34,797 bases of DNA from Opitutaceae bacterium (GCA_018667915.1 JABIRI010000243.1:1-34797); one strand, 5' to 3'; shown: positions 1 to 8,593, counted from the first letter of the stretch. Made by a program: numbers and translations. Notes: generated from the letters alone by a model not told the origin.

Positions 1-2453
1 TTGCGTCCGTAGGCTCGTTTGATGTGTTGAATCTCACTCTTGAACATACCGATCACTGACCCTTTAAAGACGATTGGGGCGTTGGTCGAATAGAGCGACT
101 GGTAACTCTCTAACGCGTGGGTAAAAAACTCGAATACAGGATATTCCCCCGTAGCAATACTCGCCGCTATTTCTATGCGAGACGTCACGGGGCGGGTATT
201 CGCGCCACCATTCCAACCATGGAAACCCTTGGCACGATTTGCGGTTCTCCACTGATCCGAAAGGACGGTGAGAGTGTCGCAAAATATCGCCGCGGGAATT
301 TCGTTTGGATCCTTCGTAGCGTAGTCACCCGCTGAGGTGCTCGTCAGATTCGTATTAGTAAATACGTTTCCATCGCTGTTATAAGAACCTTGAAGGTAGA
401 CCGGCAAATTCGTCGCGAATGTCATGCCGGTTCCAGCCGGGTCAGGTAAGGTAAGTGCATTGATAATTTGCACCCCAGGAATCGCATATTGGGCACTCTT
501 CATCATGGCTTCAGAGACCGCACCATTGGGGTAATCGCGAAGTTCGGGAGCGATAGGAACGATACTATCGGAGCGAGGTTGCCGCCCCAGATGATCGGTG
601 CTCGCCCAACGATCAGGATGGCGCGTTTCAGCCGCTCCGTAGCTATAAGGTTGAGTCGAAATAGTAACTCCGGCCGTTTCGGTGACGTTTGCGGAAGCGG
701 AAGTATCGGGAGTCAACGAGGTCGGCATTTCGAAATAGAGGACGCCGTTCCAGTCCGTCGTCGGGGAAAAATCGGTTCTGAAATTACTCGCTGTAGTATC
801 GGTAGCGGTATTTTCCATTACCGCCCGGAAGCGCGCCATATCGAAGGTGAACGGTTCCACTGCGCGGCCCATTCGGGCATCATGTAGCCCTTGCGTGACC
901 ACGGTTCCGGTCCCCGACCCGGTGTAGGTCGTTTTTTCCGCATAAGGTTTGCCGGATTGCACGGCCGTCAGGCCCACATTGGCGGTGCCCACCAGTTGAT
1001 CAGGGAGACGAACGGCGGCTAGAGTGGGTTCGACCCCCGCCGAAGGACGGATGGAGTATTTGTAACCTTTGACGACAAATCGCTCTTCATGATTATCCGC
1101 CATCCATTCATTTTCATAGGTAAAATACACGCCGCCATCATGGATGTATAACGGGGTTCCACCCCAATCATAGCCAATCGCTCCTCCGCCTGGATCTGTC
1201 CATGACCAGCCATACCATGCTCCTCCCACATCATAGGGAATGTAGGCATTATTGCGTTCGACGCGTAAAATGAGACTGGCCTGAGCGACCATCTTATTGG
1301 AACGACTCATGTCGGATTTGCGGCTCAAATGGGTGGCGGGCAGCAAAGGTTCGATGAGAGAGTAGGTGCCGTTACTAAATTCGTTCACCGAGTTGGTTGT
1401 TACAACGTCTTGCCGGTAACCTTCCGAACCCTGGGGGGTAAACGTGGGAACCTGATGGGCCTTGTCCTGAAGGTTGCCTTTAAAGATCCGAAGAGCGTCG
1501 GTTTGCCAGCCCACGGTGCGACTATCAAAACCGGGGTTGGAATACTCCATGACATCGACCATGGTTCCACCGACGTCCTTCTCTTCAACGAAGATAGAAA
1601 TGCGATTTGTGCCGGATGCCCCGAGGACTACTCGAGGGGAAATGGAGGTCGAAAAATCAAGATCTCCATTGATATCGACCGGAGTGTAACCGAACGCGTC
1701 CACGCCCGTTCCACCGTATGATCCGAGGGTATTGCCTCGATAAAAATGATACGCACTGGTCAGACCACCCGCGTATACCGATGTATCTCCATTGAAGCAG
1801 TTCAAAAGCATCGTTCCATTCGTGTGCACCGGACCTACCACCCGGAAACTGCGGTGCAACTGCAGCTGCCCCTGGAAGAAAATGGCATGTTGAAACATGG
1901 GAACTCTTCGTCCCTCGATACTCTTGTAGAGGTATGCCGTGTAACTCTGCCCCCCTTGCTCTGCGGTGACTTTTGAAACCATGGGGACTTCGGTGTCCCA
2001 GACCCATTGCCCGCGATTGGGGTCGTCATCATTGGCGGGATCAGCCGGATCAACAAAACGACGCGTCGCGGACGCCGAAACGGGGAGAACGCGAATGGTC
2101 GCGTTCTTCAGATCAACCGACCCAGTGCTCCCGGTGTAGGTAGCATTGGGCATATTAATCACGCCTTTGAGGAAATCACTCCCGGACGTGGGAAGTGACA
2201 GGGTGGAGTAACCAGACGCGGGAATTTCGGTGATACCGAAGTCACCGGCCAAACCCACTTTGTTGATAAGCACAGAGTAGGCATAATCGATGGCCGATTC
2301 GGAGGCGTTAACGGCGTGCATCTCGAGTTCTTTACGGAGCGCGAGTCTGCGCTGAGTAGTCATGAGATTGGCGACAGAGGCAGCGGCGACAGAGGCGACC
2401 GTAATCGCGACCAAAACGGTCACTAAGGACGCGCCTTTAGTGGAGTTTTTCAT
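1..2453 (-). CDS. Large PilX/GspK-like minor pilin, partial (3' end outside window)
   Basis: The frame is open without a stop from an ATG at 2453 to the window edge, at least 817 codons, so the C-terminus is missing. The N-terminus (MKNSTKGASLVTVLVAIT) has a short basic leader, a Gly and then a hydrophobic helix, as in type IV prepilins. Position +5 after the Gly is Thr instead of the usual Glu. That is a feature of GspK/PilX-like tip pilins. After the helix comes a Gly/Ser/Thr-rich, probably beta-rich ectodomain with a VHTNG motif near residues 209-213. It is the last gene of a three-gene pilin set, 14 nt after the PilW-like gene. The likely role is a tip or minor subunit of a type IV pilus or type II secretion pseudopilus, exported through the inner membrane. 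The size is well above ordinary PilX/GspK (roughly 200-330 residues). The family is inferred from the N-terminus and context; I do not recognise the ectodomain. Confidence 0.75.
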   Translation of the reverse strand, partial: MKNSTKGASLVTVLVAITVASVAAASVANLMTTQRRLALRKELEMHAVNASESAIDYAYSVLINKVGLAGDFGITEIPASGYSTLSLPTSGSDFLKGVINMPNATYTGSTGSVDLKNATIRVLPVSASATRRFVDPADPANDDDPNRGQWVWDTEVPMVSKVTAEQGGQSYTAYLYKSIEGRRVPMFQHAIFFQGQLQLHRSFRVVGPVHTNGTMLLNCFNGDTSVYAGGLTSAYHFYRGNTLGSYGGTGVDAFGYTPVDINGDLDFSTSISPRVVLGASGTNRISIFVEEKDVGGTMVDVMEYSNPGFDSRTVGWQTDALRIFKGNLQDKAHQVPTFTPQGSEGYRQDVVTTNSVNEFSNGTYSLIEPLLPATHLSRKSDMSRSNKMVAQASLILRVERNNAYIPYDVGGAWYGWSWTDPGGGAIGYDWGGTPLYIHDGGVYFTYENEWMADNHEERFVVKGYKYSIRPSAGVEPTLAAVRLPDQLVGTANVGLTAVQSGKPYAEKTTYTGSGTGTVVTQGLHDARMGRAVEPFTFDMARFRAVMENTATDTTASNFRTDFSPTTDWNGVLYFEMPTSLTPDTSASANVTETAGVTISTQPYSYGAAETRHPDRWASTDHLGRQPRSDSIVPIAPELRDYPNGAVSEAMMKSAQYAIPGVQIINALTLPDPAGTGMTFATNLPVYLQGSYNSDGNVFTNTNLTSTSAGDYATKDPNEIPAAIFCDTLTVLSDQWRTANRAKGFHGWNGGANTRPVTSRIEIAASIATGEYPVFEFFTHALESYQSLYSTNAPIVFKGSVIGMFKSEIQHIKRAYGR

Positions 2454-2467
2454 AGAGTATAATGCAG

Positions 2468-3127
2468 TTAGCTGCGAACGTAGAAGGTGGCTTCCACGAC
2501 CTTTTCTTTGAAGGTGTCCCGCGTCGTATCGCCCGACGTAACCTTACAACCGAAACTCGCGGCTGTTCCGGCGGTGCGACATAAGAATACGCCGGAGGAG
2601 TCGATCGCATCCACGGAAGAGGCCACCGTCACATAGGTGGCAATAATGGCAGTTCGATTGTTGTTAAGAATATCCTCGAGTGGGGTAGCTCCGGACTGAT
2701 CAGAGGCTTTGACTGGATAATCGAATCGGAAAACTTTTCGTTGCGAAGGATCGAAAACATAACCGGAGAGTCGCGTGTAGAAGGTTTTCCCACTGCCGTT
2801 GGTGTCACTGAGGGAGAACACAACAAAGTTGCCTCGATCGTTCACCACCGCACGCAACCACCGTTCCACATTGGCGACTTCAGTATCTGCATAGATAGTG
2901 ATGCCATTCGCGATCCGGGAGTCTATCCATAGTCGGCTGGCAATGCCCCACTGGGTGAGGTCATTGATAACCGTATTGGTGCTTTGCGCGGAGGTTTTGA
3001 CCCCGGCAAACATCACCCAAAGCGCACCGGTGACGACCATCAGTGAAACAGAGGATGCAATGAGCACCTCCACCAGAGTGTGGCCGCTTTGTTTTGCGCG
3101 AGAGAGGAATTTAGATTCAGTCATCAT
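2468..3127 (-). CDS. PilW-like minor pilin (prepilin-type N-terminal methylation domain)
   Basis: This 219-residue protein starts at ATG 3127; a second ATG follows immediately at 3124. Residues 15-24 (SGHTLVEVLI) form a class III prepilin signal: cleavage after Gly, Glu at +5, then a hydrophobic helix to about residue 37. The remainder is a globular pilin head with a Cys pair near the C-terminus (FLCRTAG and FGCKV) that could form a disulfide. It lies 6 nt downstream of the PilV-like gene and 14 nt upstream of the PilX-like gene, so the three are probably co-transcribed. It would be processed by a prepilin peptidase (not in the window) and join a minor-pilin initiation complex. The PilW assignment rests on order and length, since head domains of minor pilins diverge strongly. 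Confidence 0.75.
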   Translation of the reverse strand: MMTESKFLSRAKQSGHTLVEVLIASSVSLMVVTGALWVMFAGVKTSAQSTNTVINDLTQWGIASRLWIDSRIANGITIYADTEVANVERWLRAVVNDRGNFVVFSLSDTNGSGKTFYTRLSGYVFDPSQRKVFRFDYPVKASDQSGATPLEDILNNNRTAIIATYVTVASSVDAIDSSGVFLCRTAGTAASFGCKVTSGDTTRDTFKEKVVEATFYVRS

Positions 3128-3133
3128 GCTTTT

Positions 3134-3712
3134 TTACGTGATGGGGTTGAGGTTCGGAATGATGAGGCGGACGTTACTGGTCTGCCATTCGGCGACGGCA
3201 TTGCCGTGGGCTCGCCAGCGGTAGAGCAATATCACCTCGAACAGGTCCACTCTCGTCCCGGCCGCCGGCTTCACCTTGTTCAGCATAAAGAAATACTCCA
3301 TGCCAAGTTTGGGTGCCCCAGCGGCCGGATCTACCGTAATGTCGGCTGATTTCCAGACCGTAGAGATTTTTACCCCATCCCGAACATTGATTGGGATACT
3401 TACCGTTTTGTATCCACTCGATACCGACGGATCGACAATGTTGATCGAAATCTGCCCTGAGGATCCCGCATTATAGATATCATCCAGTTCCGCATATTGT
3501 CGAAACCGCAGTTGCTCCAAAATGGACATACTCGCCGTAATGGCCTGAGAACGATAGCCGAGAAATGTGGAGAACCTCTGGTTGGCGAGAAAGAGCCCAA
3601 CCAGAGCGGTAGCAGCGAAGGAAAAGATCGTCGCGGATATCATGACTTCGGCCAAAGTCATGCCTTTCAGCTTCCGTCGATCTTGGGGAGGAACGGTGCA
3701 CGGGGGAATCAT
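3134..3712 (-). CDS. PilV-like minor pilin (prepilin-type N-terminal methylation domain)
   Basis: The protein has 192 residues from the ATG at 3712. A TTG three codons further upstream is possible but less likely. After a 17-residue basic leader, the sequence KGMTLAEVMISATIFSFAA shows the prepilin peptidase site (Gly before Met), Glu at +5 and a long hydrophobic helix. The C-terminal part is a pilin head ending in RLIIPNLNPIT. It is the first gene of the pilin set, 92 nt after the stop of the response-regulator gene on the same strand. Short spacing to the next pilin gene implies an operon. The likely function is a minor pseudopilin of a type IV pilus or type II secretion system. Core machinery genes (ATPases, secretin, PilC/GspF) are not in the window, so the two systems cannot be distinguished. 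Confidence 0.75.
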   Translation of the reverse strand: MIPPCTVPPQDRRKLKGMTLAEVMISATIFSFAATALVGLFLANQRFSTFLGYRSQAITASMSILEQLRFRQYAELDDIYNAGSSGQISINIVDPSVSSGYKTVSIPINVRDGVKISTVWKSADITVDPAAGAPKLGMEYFFMLNKVKPAAGTRVDLFEVILLYRWRAHGNAVAEWQTSNVRLIIPNLNPIT

Positions 3713-3733
3713 TGACCCCAATCTACCACGCCC

Positions 3734-3762
3734 GGACCTAGTAAATAAGTGCCTAGTGGTCC
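3734..3762. promoter_or_regulatory. Imperfect dyad upstream of the pilin operon, possible regulator site
   Basis: GGACCTAG at 3734-3741 faces CTAGTGGTCC at 3753-3762. This is an inverted repeat with an extra TG in one arm and 11 bases between the arms. It lies 22-50 bp upstream of the first pilin ATG, where an activator or repressor would bind. The adjacent response regulator has a LuxR/NarL-type helix-turn-helix, a class that often binds short dyads. The link between the two is inference. Confidence 0.3.
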
Positions 3763-3779
3763 ATCATTAGGCCCTACTT

Positions 3780-3803
3780 CAATAGGGCCAAAAGGCCCTA
3801 TTG
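3780..3803. terminator. Perfect 10-bp hairpin after the response-regulator gene
   Basis: CAATAGGGCC (3780-3789), a four-base loop, and GGCCCTATTG (3794-3803) form a perfect 10-bp stem one base beyond the response-regulator stop. No uridine tract follows on the minus strand, so it is not a textbook intrinsic terminator. It may reduce read-through into, or protect mRNA ends ahead of, the pilin genes. A further TAGGCCCTA at 3768-3776 could pair with one arm and compete with the stem. Confidence 0.5.
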
Positions 3804-3804
3804 A

Positions 3805-4467
3805 TCATTTAGACCGCGTTTGAGTTTTAGCGTAAAGTGCGGCGGCCTGGGTGCGTCTTGTGACGTGGAGTTTTTCGAAAACCGTTCCAAGGTAATTCTT
3901 TACCGTTTTCTCCGCGAGACCCATTTCATGCGCAACTTCTTTATTGGTCTTACCTTCGGCAATGAGGGCCAAAATTCGTCCTTCCTGGCGGGAAAGACTG
4001 TCAATGAGGCTGCGCGTTGAAGGGACATTGGATCTCACCAATGCGAGCACCCGCGCGGTGATCACGGGATCCAGGATCGATTTACCATCGTTAACATCCG
4101 CGATGGCTTGGATGAGCGCAGCACCATTCACCTCTTTGAGCAGGTAACCATGTGCTCCCGCACGAATGGCGTTGTCGACCATCTCCTCGTCTTCGACTGA
4201 CGTGAGAATCAGCACTCTGGTCGTGGAATGAGACTTACAAATTTCACGGCAGGCATCGAAACCGGTACCATCCGGCAATCGAATGTCCAATAACACGACG
4301 TCAGGTCGGTGTTCAGCGACAGCTGCAATCCCGCTTGCAACATCTTTTCCTTCGCCCAGTAAATTTATTCGGTCCGAGCTGCCCAATAATGCGGTCAGAC
4401 CGGCGCGAACCATTTCGCTATCGTCGACGATTACGACGGAGATGGGATTAGGGGGAATAGCGGTCAT
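3805..4467 (-). CDS. NarL/FixJ-family response regulator (receiver plus LuxR-type HTH)
   Basis: The 220-residue protein starts at ATG 4467, which overlaps the kinase stop as ATGA; a TTG at 4488 is the weaker alternative. The receiver domain is about residues 8-125. It has acidic residues D15-D16, phospho-acceptor D61 in VVLLDIRLPDGTG, T90 and K112. The LuxR-type DNA-binding domain is about residues 155-210, with LSRQEGRILALIAEG followed by the recognition helix region EKTVKNYLGTVFEKL and RRTQAA. The last part resembles DevR/DosR-type regulators. The translational overlap makes the neighbouring kinase its probable partner. Targets are unknown; the pilin operon starting 92 nt downstream on the same strand is the nearest candidate. 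Confidence 0.92.
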   Translation of the reverse strand: MTAIPPNPISVVIVDDSEMVRAGLTALLGSSDRINLLGEGKDVASGIAAVAEHRPDVVLLDIRLPDGTGFDACREICKSHSTTRVLILTSVEDEEMVDNAIRAGAHGYLLKEVNGAALIQAIADVNDGKSILDPVITARVLALVRSNVPSTRSLIDSLSRQEGRILALIAEGKTNKEVAHEMGLAEKTVKNYLGTVFEKLHVTRRTQAAALYAKTQTRSK

Positions 4468-5507
4468 ACGGAACTGGCGGTTCGCCAAGATACTTGAATG
4501 CAGGTTCCTTCGCCCGGCGCGCTGGTCAACGTGAATTCACCCAGTGCTTCTTCGGTGCGCGCTCTCATGTTGCCCAAACCCTGGCCTTCGACCGCATTAT
4601 GCCGGGGAGAAAAACCCCGGCCATCATCTCGCAGCGTGAGCTCGCTGCCGGTTTCACCTCGAGCTAAAGAAATGCTGATTCGCTGGGCGCCACCATGCCG
4701 CAAGGCATTACTCACCGCTTCCCTGGTGATTTGCATCGTTTCCGTAATTTGGGCGTCGGACAATTCAGCCACACATTCGTTATCAATTTTCCAATCTACG
4801 TCGAGCGGCCGGCCGGCTCTAAGTTCCTCCACCGCTTCGGCCAAACCGGAAGCCAACGAGTCGCGACGCACCGAACGTGGAGACAGACCTGAAATGTAAC
4901 GGCGGATATCACCGATATTTCGATTAATTAACTCGATGCCTTGCGTGAGTTGTTGCTCGGCGGCGCTCGGATTCTTTTCGGCCTGTAATTTGGCCGATTC
5001 CAGAGTCAATCCGGTCGCGTAAAGAGACTGAATTACGCCGTCGTGCAGGTCCCGACCGATCCGAATCTTTTCCTCCAGAGCTCGATTTAGGAGCTGCAAA
5101 CGTTGTTGCGCGTCGGCCTGGGCTTTCTCTCGTTCGTCGCGCTCCTGGCCCAGTTCTTCCTGCGCTCGGACGGAAGTCGTCGCGAGTAAATCGAGACTGC
5201 GACGTTCTTTCTCCCGCGAACTGAACGGCGCTCGGGTTCCCTCGGGACGCTTGGCACGATTGCCAAGCGCGAAAACTAAGGCGATGGCGATGACTAAGGC
5301 CGAAAAACTGAGCGCCAGCACCGCTCGATCAAGCAAGGCATGTGCCCCCCGATTGGTCGGGATCGAAAGGCCCGAGTCCGATTGTAATGAAATATTTTCT
5401 GTTCGCGTCTCGAAGCTCCCCAAGCTCATCCGAGTCGACGTGGCCGCCAGATTTAGCGCCAGTAGAAACACGAGGGTGAGGGAGAGTAACCGTATGATCG
5501 GAGTCAT
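4464..5507 (-). CDS. NarL-type sensor histidine kinase (HisKA_3 / HATPase_c)
   Basis: The protein has 347 residues. A membrane segment at about 4-22 and another at about 62-83 bracket a short periplasmic loop of around 40 residues, too small for a typical ligand-binding sensor domain. A Glu/Arg/Gln-rich probable coiled coil (about 98-148) leads to the dimerisation/phosphoacceptor motif RIGRDLHDGVIQSLYATGL, with H155 as the phosphorylated residue. The ATPase domain shows an N-box (REAVSNALRHG, 262-272), a G1 box (DDGRGF, 294-299) and a G2 box (GQGLGNM, 308-314). The stop overlaps the response-regulator start (ATGA). The signal sensed is not evident; the small periplasmic part suggests membrane or partner-protein sensing. 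It is divergent from metG across 87 bp. Confidence 0.92.
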   Translation of the reverse strand: MTPIIRLLSLTLVFLLALNLAATSTRMSLGSFETRTENISLQSDSGLSIPTNRGAHALLDRAVLALSFSALVIAIALVFALGNRAKRPEGTRAPFSSREKERRSLDLLATTSVRAQEELGQERDEREKAQADAQQRLQLLNRALEEKIRIGRDLHDGVIQSLYATGLTLESAKLQAEKNPSAAEQQLTQGIELINRNIGDIRRYISGLSPRSVRRDSLASGLAEAVEELRAGRPLDVDWKIDNECVAELSDAQITETMQITREAVSNALRHGGAQRISISLARGETGSELTLRDDGRGFSPRHNAVEGQGLGNMRARTEEALGEFTLTSAPGEGTCIQVSWRTASSV

Positions 5508-5594
5508 GGCTCCGACGACTCAAGTCCCCGAACGCAAAGACGTCAAAACCTTCGACAAGCGGGCGAGGGTGGCTTTCCGTAGCGGGCTCCACCC

Positions 5595-7121
5595 ATGAAA
5601 ACCTTCTATATCACCACCGCGATCGACTACGTGAACGGTTCGCCACACTTGGGCCACGCCTACGAAAAAGTGCTGACGGACGTCATTGCCCGTTTTCGCC
5701 GCATGATGGGAGACGACGTCTATTTCCTGACAGGGACTGACGAGCACGGTCAAAAAATTCAACAAAGCGCACAAGCTCAAGGTATCGAGCCCCAAGCGTA
5801 TGTTGACAGTATTGCACCCGAATTTCGGACCATGTGCGAGAAGCTTGAGATTTCTAACGATGATTTCATCCGCACGACCGAACCGCGCCACAAGAAGGTT
5901 GTCTGCGAGCTGCTCCAGCAACTTTTCGATAAGGGCGAAATCTACAAAGCGGAATATCAAGGCTACTATTCTACGCGTCAGGAGCAGTTCCTGCAGGATA
6001 AGGATCGTAACGAAGACGGCACCTGGCCGGAAATTTATGGTGAAGTCAGCGAGATCACTGAATCCAACTACTTCTTCAAGCTCGGTGCTTATCAAGAGTG
6101 GTTGGTCGACCACATCAAAACCAACACCGATTTCATTTTCCCCCGCTACCGGGCAAAGCAGGTGTTGGAATTCCTGTCCGAGCCGCTGAACGACCTTTGC
6201 ATTTCGCGTCCAAAGGAACGCTTGGCGTGGGGCATTCCGCTGCCATTCGACCCCGAATTTGTGACCTACGTTTGGTTCGATGCCCTGACCAATTATTACT
6301 CGGCAGTGGCGGATAAAAAAGATCTCTGGCCCGCATCGTTTCATGTGATCGGTAAAGACATTCTGGTGCCTCCTCATGCCGTGTATTGGCCCATCATGTT
6401 GCAGGCGTGTGGACTGCCGATTCCGCAATCGATTTTGGCCCATGGTTGGTGGTCCATCAACGGTGCCAAAATGTCCAAGAGCACGGGAAATTTTGTCGAA
6501 CCCGCCGAGTTCGTGGATCAGTTCGGCGTCGATGCGCTACGCTACTTCCTCATTCGCGAAATGAGTGTGGGGCAGGACAGTGATTTTTCCATGGATCAGT
6601 TCCTGGTGCGCTACAACAGCGAACTTGCGAACAACCTCGGTAATCTCGTGAACCGCACGCTCAATATGACCAACCGGTTCGCGGACGCAACGGTGCCCGA
6701 ACCCGCCGAAGGCGGCGAACCCGAAGCAACACTTCGCGCCGCTTGGCAAAAAACCCATGAGGAAGTCGTTCCGCTTTTCGAACAGTTTCAATTCAACGTC
6801 GGCTTGGAGCGCGCGATGAGCTTCATCACGGCGACCAACGCCTACATTGAACAACGCGCGCCCTGGAAACTCGGTAAATCCCAAGACCCAGCTGATCAGG
6901 CACTCTTGCGCACGGCGCTCGCACACATGGCCGAAGCATTGCGACTTGGATCAACATTATTGCAGGCTGTAACGCCTGGTTCGGTGGCCAAGATTCAAGG
7001 TGTATTGGGATATGAAGCCGGCAGCGATTGGCAGGCAGAACTCGTTTGGGATCATCGCCTCACCGGTAACGCGGTGGCCAAGAACTGCATCCTGTTTCCC
7101 CGACCCGAAAAAAAGTCCTGA
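5595..7121 (+). CDS. metG: Methionyl-tRNA synthetase
   Basis: This 508-residue class I aminoacyl-tRNA synthetase charges tRNA-Met in the cytoplasm. The HIGH-type motif is PHLGHAY (H18 to H21) and the KMSKS motif is at residues 292-296 (GAKMSKSTGNF). WFDALTNYYSA and related catalytic-core segments are also conserved. The knuckle region reads GYYSTRQEQFLQDKD, lacking the Cys pairs that bind zinc in many bacterial enzymes. The protein ends after the anticodon-binding helical domain, so the C-terminal EMAP-like tRNA-binding/dimerisation domain is absent. It is divergent from the kinase gene and followed after 47 nt by menF, probably as independent or loosely coupled genes. Identification is secure. 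Confidence 0.97.
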   Translation: MKTFYITTAIDYVNGSPHLGHAYEKVLTDVIARFRRMMGDDVYFLTGTDEHGQKIQQSAQAQGIEPQAYVDSIAPEFRTMCEKLEISNDDFIRTTEPRHKKVVCELLQQLFDKGEIYKAEYQGYYSTRQEQFLQDKDRNEDGTWPEIYGEVSEITESNYFFKLGAYQEWLVDHIKTNTDFIFPRYRAKQVLEFLSEPLNDLCISRPKERLAWGIPLPFDPEFVTYVWFDALTNYYSAVADKKDLWPASFHVIGKDILVPPHAVYWPIMLQACGLPIPQSILAHGWWSINGAKMSKSTGNFVEPAEFVDQFGVDALRYFLIREMSVGQDSDFSMDQFLVRYNSELANNLGNLVNRTLNMTNRFADATVPEPAEGGEPEATLRAAWQKTHEEVVPLFEQFQFNVGLERAMSFITATNAYIEQRAPWKLGKSQDPADQALLRTALAHMAEALRLGSTLLQAVTPGSVAKIQGVLGYEAGSDWQAELVWDHRLTGNAVAKNCILFPRPEKKS

Positions 7122-7168
7122 GATACTGGCGATCGTGCCTTTCACGGTCATCGTGGACGTAAGAAGCG

Positions 7169-8593
7169 ATGAAAGTCCTGCCCATCAATCCCACCGAAAA
7201 TGCCTCTCCAGAGGCTTTGCTGGAATTTTTGGGGCAATGCAGTGCCGTCGCCCGTGAGAAGGGGCACGCCCAACTCATAAGTATCAGCATTACCGTGGAT
7301 GCGCTCGATCCCTTGGCGGTGCTTGAGTCCATCTACGAACCGAACCACCCACATTTCTACGCGGAGCATCCCTCGCATGGCACCGCAATTACCGGAGCTG
7401 AAGTGGCCCTGGAGTTAAAAACCGACGGACCCGACCGCTTCGCGCAATTGCAACACTTCGCGGACGAGACGTGGGCCAACACCATCGGCGCCGGGAGTGT
7501 CGCCGCACCGTTTGGCGGGCCTCATATCTTTGTCGCCGCGGCCTTCGCCGATGCGGCCGAACCGGGCGAACCGTTCCCGGCGTTGACCGCATTTGTGCCT
7601 CATTGGCAAGTGGCGCGAGCCTCGGATTCCACCACCGCGGTCGCTAATTTTGTAGTGGATGGTGATTCGGACCTTGCGGCTGTCGCCGCCCGGGTGCTTC
7701 GGGCCCATCAACGCTTTTCCCGTTTTGGTGTGAGTGAAGCTCCCCCCAGAACACCTACGACGTCTCCTTCGCGTTTCACCCAAAACGAATCGGAAGATTA
7801 CCGCCAAAGTGTGCGGGCAGGACTGGCCAAAATCACATCGAATGAATTTAACAAAATCGTGCTCGCTCGGGCGATCGATCTGGAAGCCGATTCACCGCTA
7901 CACCCCTTGGAAGCACTCAATGGATTACGCGAGCGCTTTCCGGATTGCTTCTCGTTCTCCGTCGCAAACGGGCAGGGCGATAGCTTCATTGGCGCGAGTC
8001 CGGAACGTTTGGTGCGGGTGAGCCAAAATGTGCTCGAAGCCGATGTATTGGCAGGAACCATTCAACGCGGACGTGGTGCCGCCGAGGACGCCGCTCGAGG
8101 CACCGAATTACGAGCCAGCGAAAAGGATCAACATGAGCATAAATTAGTGCTCGAATCGATGGTTCGCTGCTTGAGCCAACTGGGGCTTAAGCCCGAATAC
8201 CCGGACTCCCCAGGGCTGCGTAAATTGGCTAATTTGCAACACCTGTATACTCCCGTTCGCGCGGAAATGACGGCGGAGGTGGGTTTGCTCGATGCGCTGA
8301 CCGTGTTGCATCCGACACCGGCGGTGGGAGGGTCTCCCCGCGACGCAGCGGTGACTTCAATCCGCGACCTCGAAGGCTTCCCCCGCGGTCTTTATGCCGG
8401 GGCATTGGGCTGGATGAATGCGAGAGGTGGCGGCGAATTCATGGTGGGAATTCGTTCTGCCTTGGTGAACGGCACCAGCGCCCGAGCCTATGCGGGAGCG
8501 GGAATTGTCGCAGGCTCCGACCCTGATAAAGAGTTTGCTGAAACGGATTTGAAATTTCGCGCATTGCTGGAAGGTTTAAGGTCCGGTCTATGA
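7169..8593 (+). CDS. menF: Isochorismate synthase (menaquinone pathway)
   Basis: This 474-residue member of the chorismate-utilising family converts chorismate to isochorismate, the first committed step of menaquinone synthesis. The conserved catalytic half begins near residue 200. It contains KIVLAR with K229 (the general base by alignment with EntC/MenF), GASPERL with E279 (the general acid by the same alignment), SEKDQHEHKLV, LHPTPAVGGSPR, LYAGALGW and GAGIVAGSDPDKEFAETDLK with metal-binding Glu residues. The N-terminal half is variable, as is usual. The stop overlaps the menD start by ATGA, and menB lies 2.7 kb downstream, which supports a menaquinone role over siderophore or salicylate synthesis. 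Confidence 0.93.
   Translation: MKVLPINPTENASPEALLEFLGQCSAVAREKGHAQLISISITVDALDPLAVLESIYEPNHPHFYAEHPSHGTAITGAEVALELKTDGPDRFAQLQHFADETWANTIGAGSVAAPFGGPHIFVAAAFADAAEPGEPFPALTAFVPHWQVARASDSTTAVANFVVDGDSDLAAVAARVLRAHQRFSRFGVSEAPPRTPTTSPSRFTQNESEDYRQSVRAGLAKITSNEFNKIVLARAIDLEADSPLHPLEALNGLRERFPDCFSFSVANGQGDSFIGASPERLVRVSQNVLEADVLAGTIQRGRGAAEDAARGTELRASEKDQHEHKLVLESMVRCLSQLGLKPEYPDSPGLRKLANLQHLYTPVRAEMTAEVGLLDALTVLHPTPAVGGSPRDAAVTSIRDLEGFPRGLYAGALGWMNARGGGEFMVGIRSALVNGTSARAYAGAGIVAGSDPDKEFAETDLKFRALLEGLRSGL

Noticed and set aside
468-887. A 139-codon plus-strand open frame
   Set aside because: It lies wholly antisense to the continuous pilin-like frame that spans 1-2453, and its Arg/Ser-rich product has no recognisable features.
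5520-6443. A 307-codon minus-strand open frame opposite metG
   Set aside because: It mirrors the strongly conserved metG coding sequence and runs toward the kinase start. The length is explained by codon bias in a GC-rich gene.
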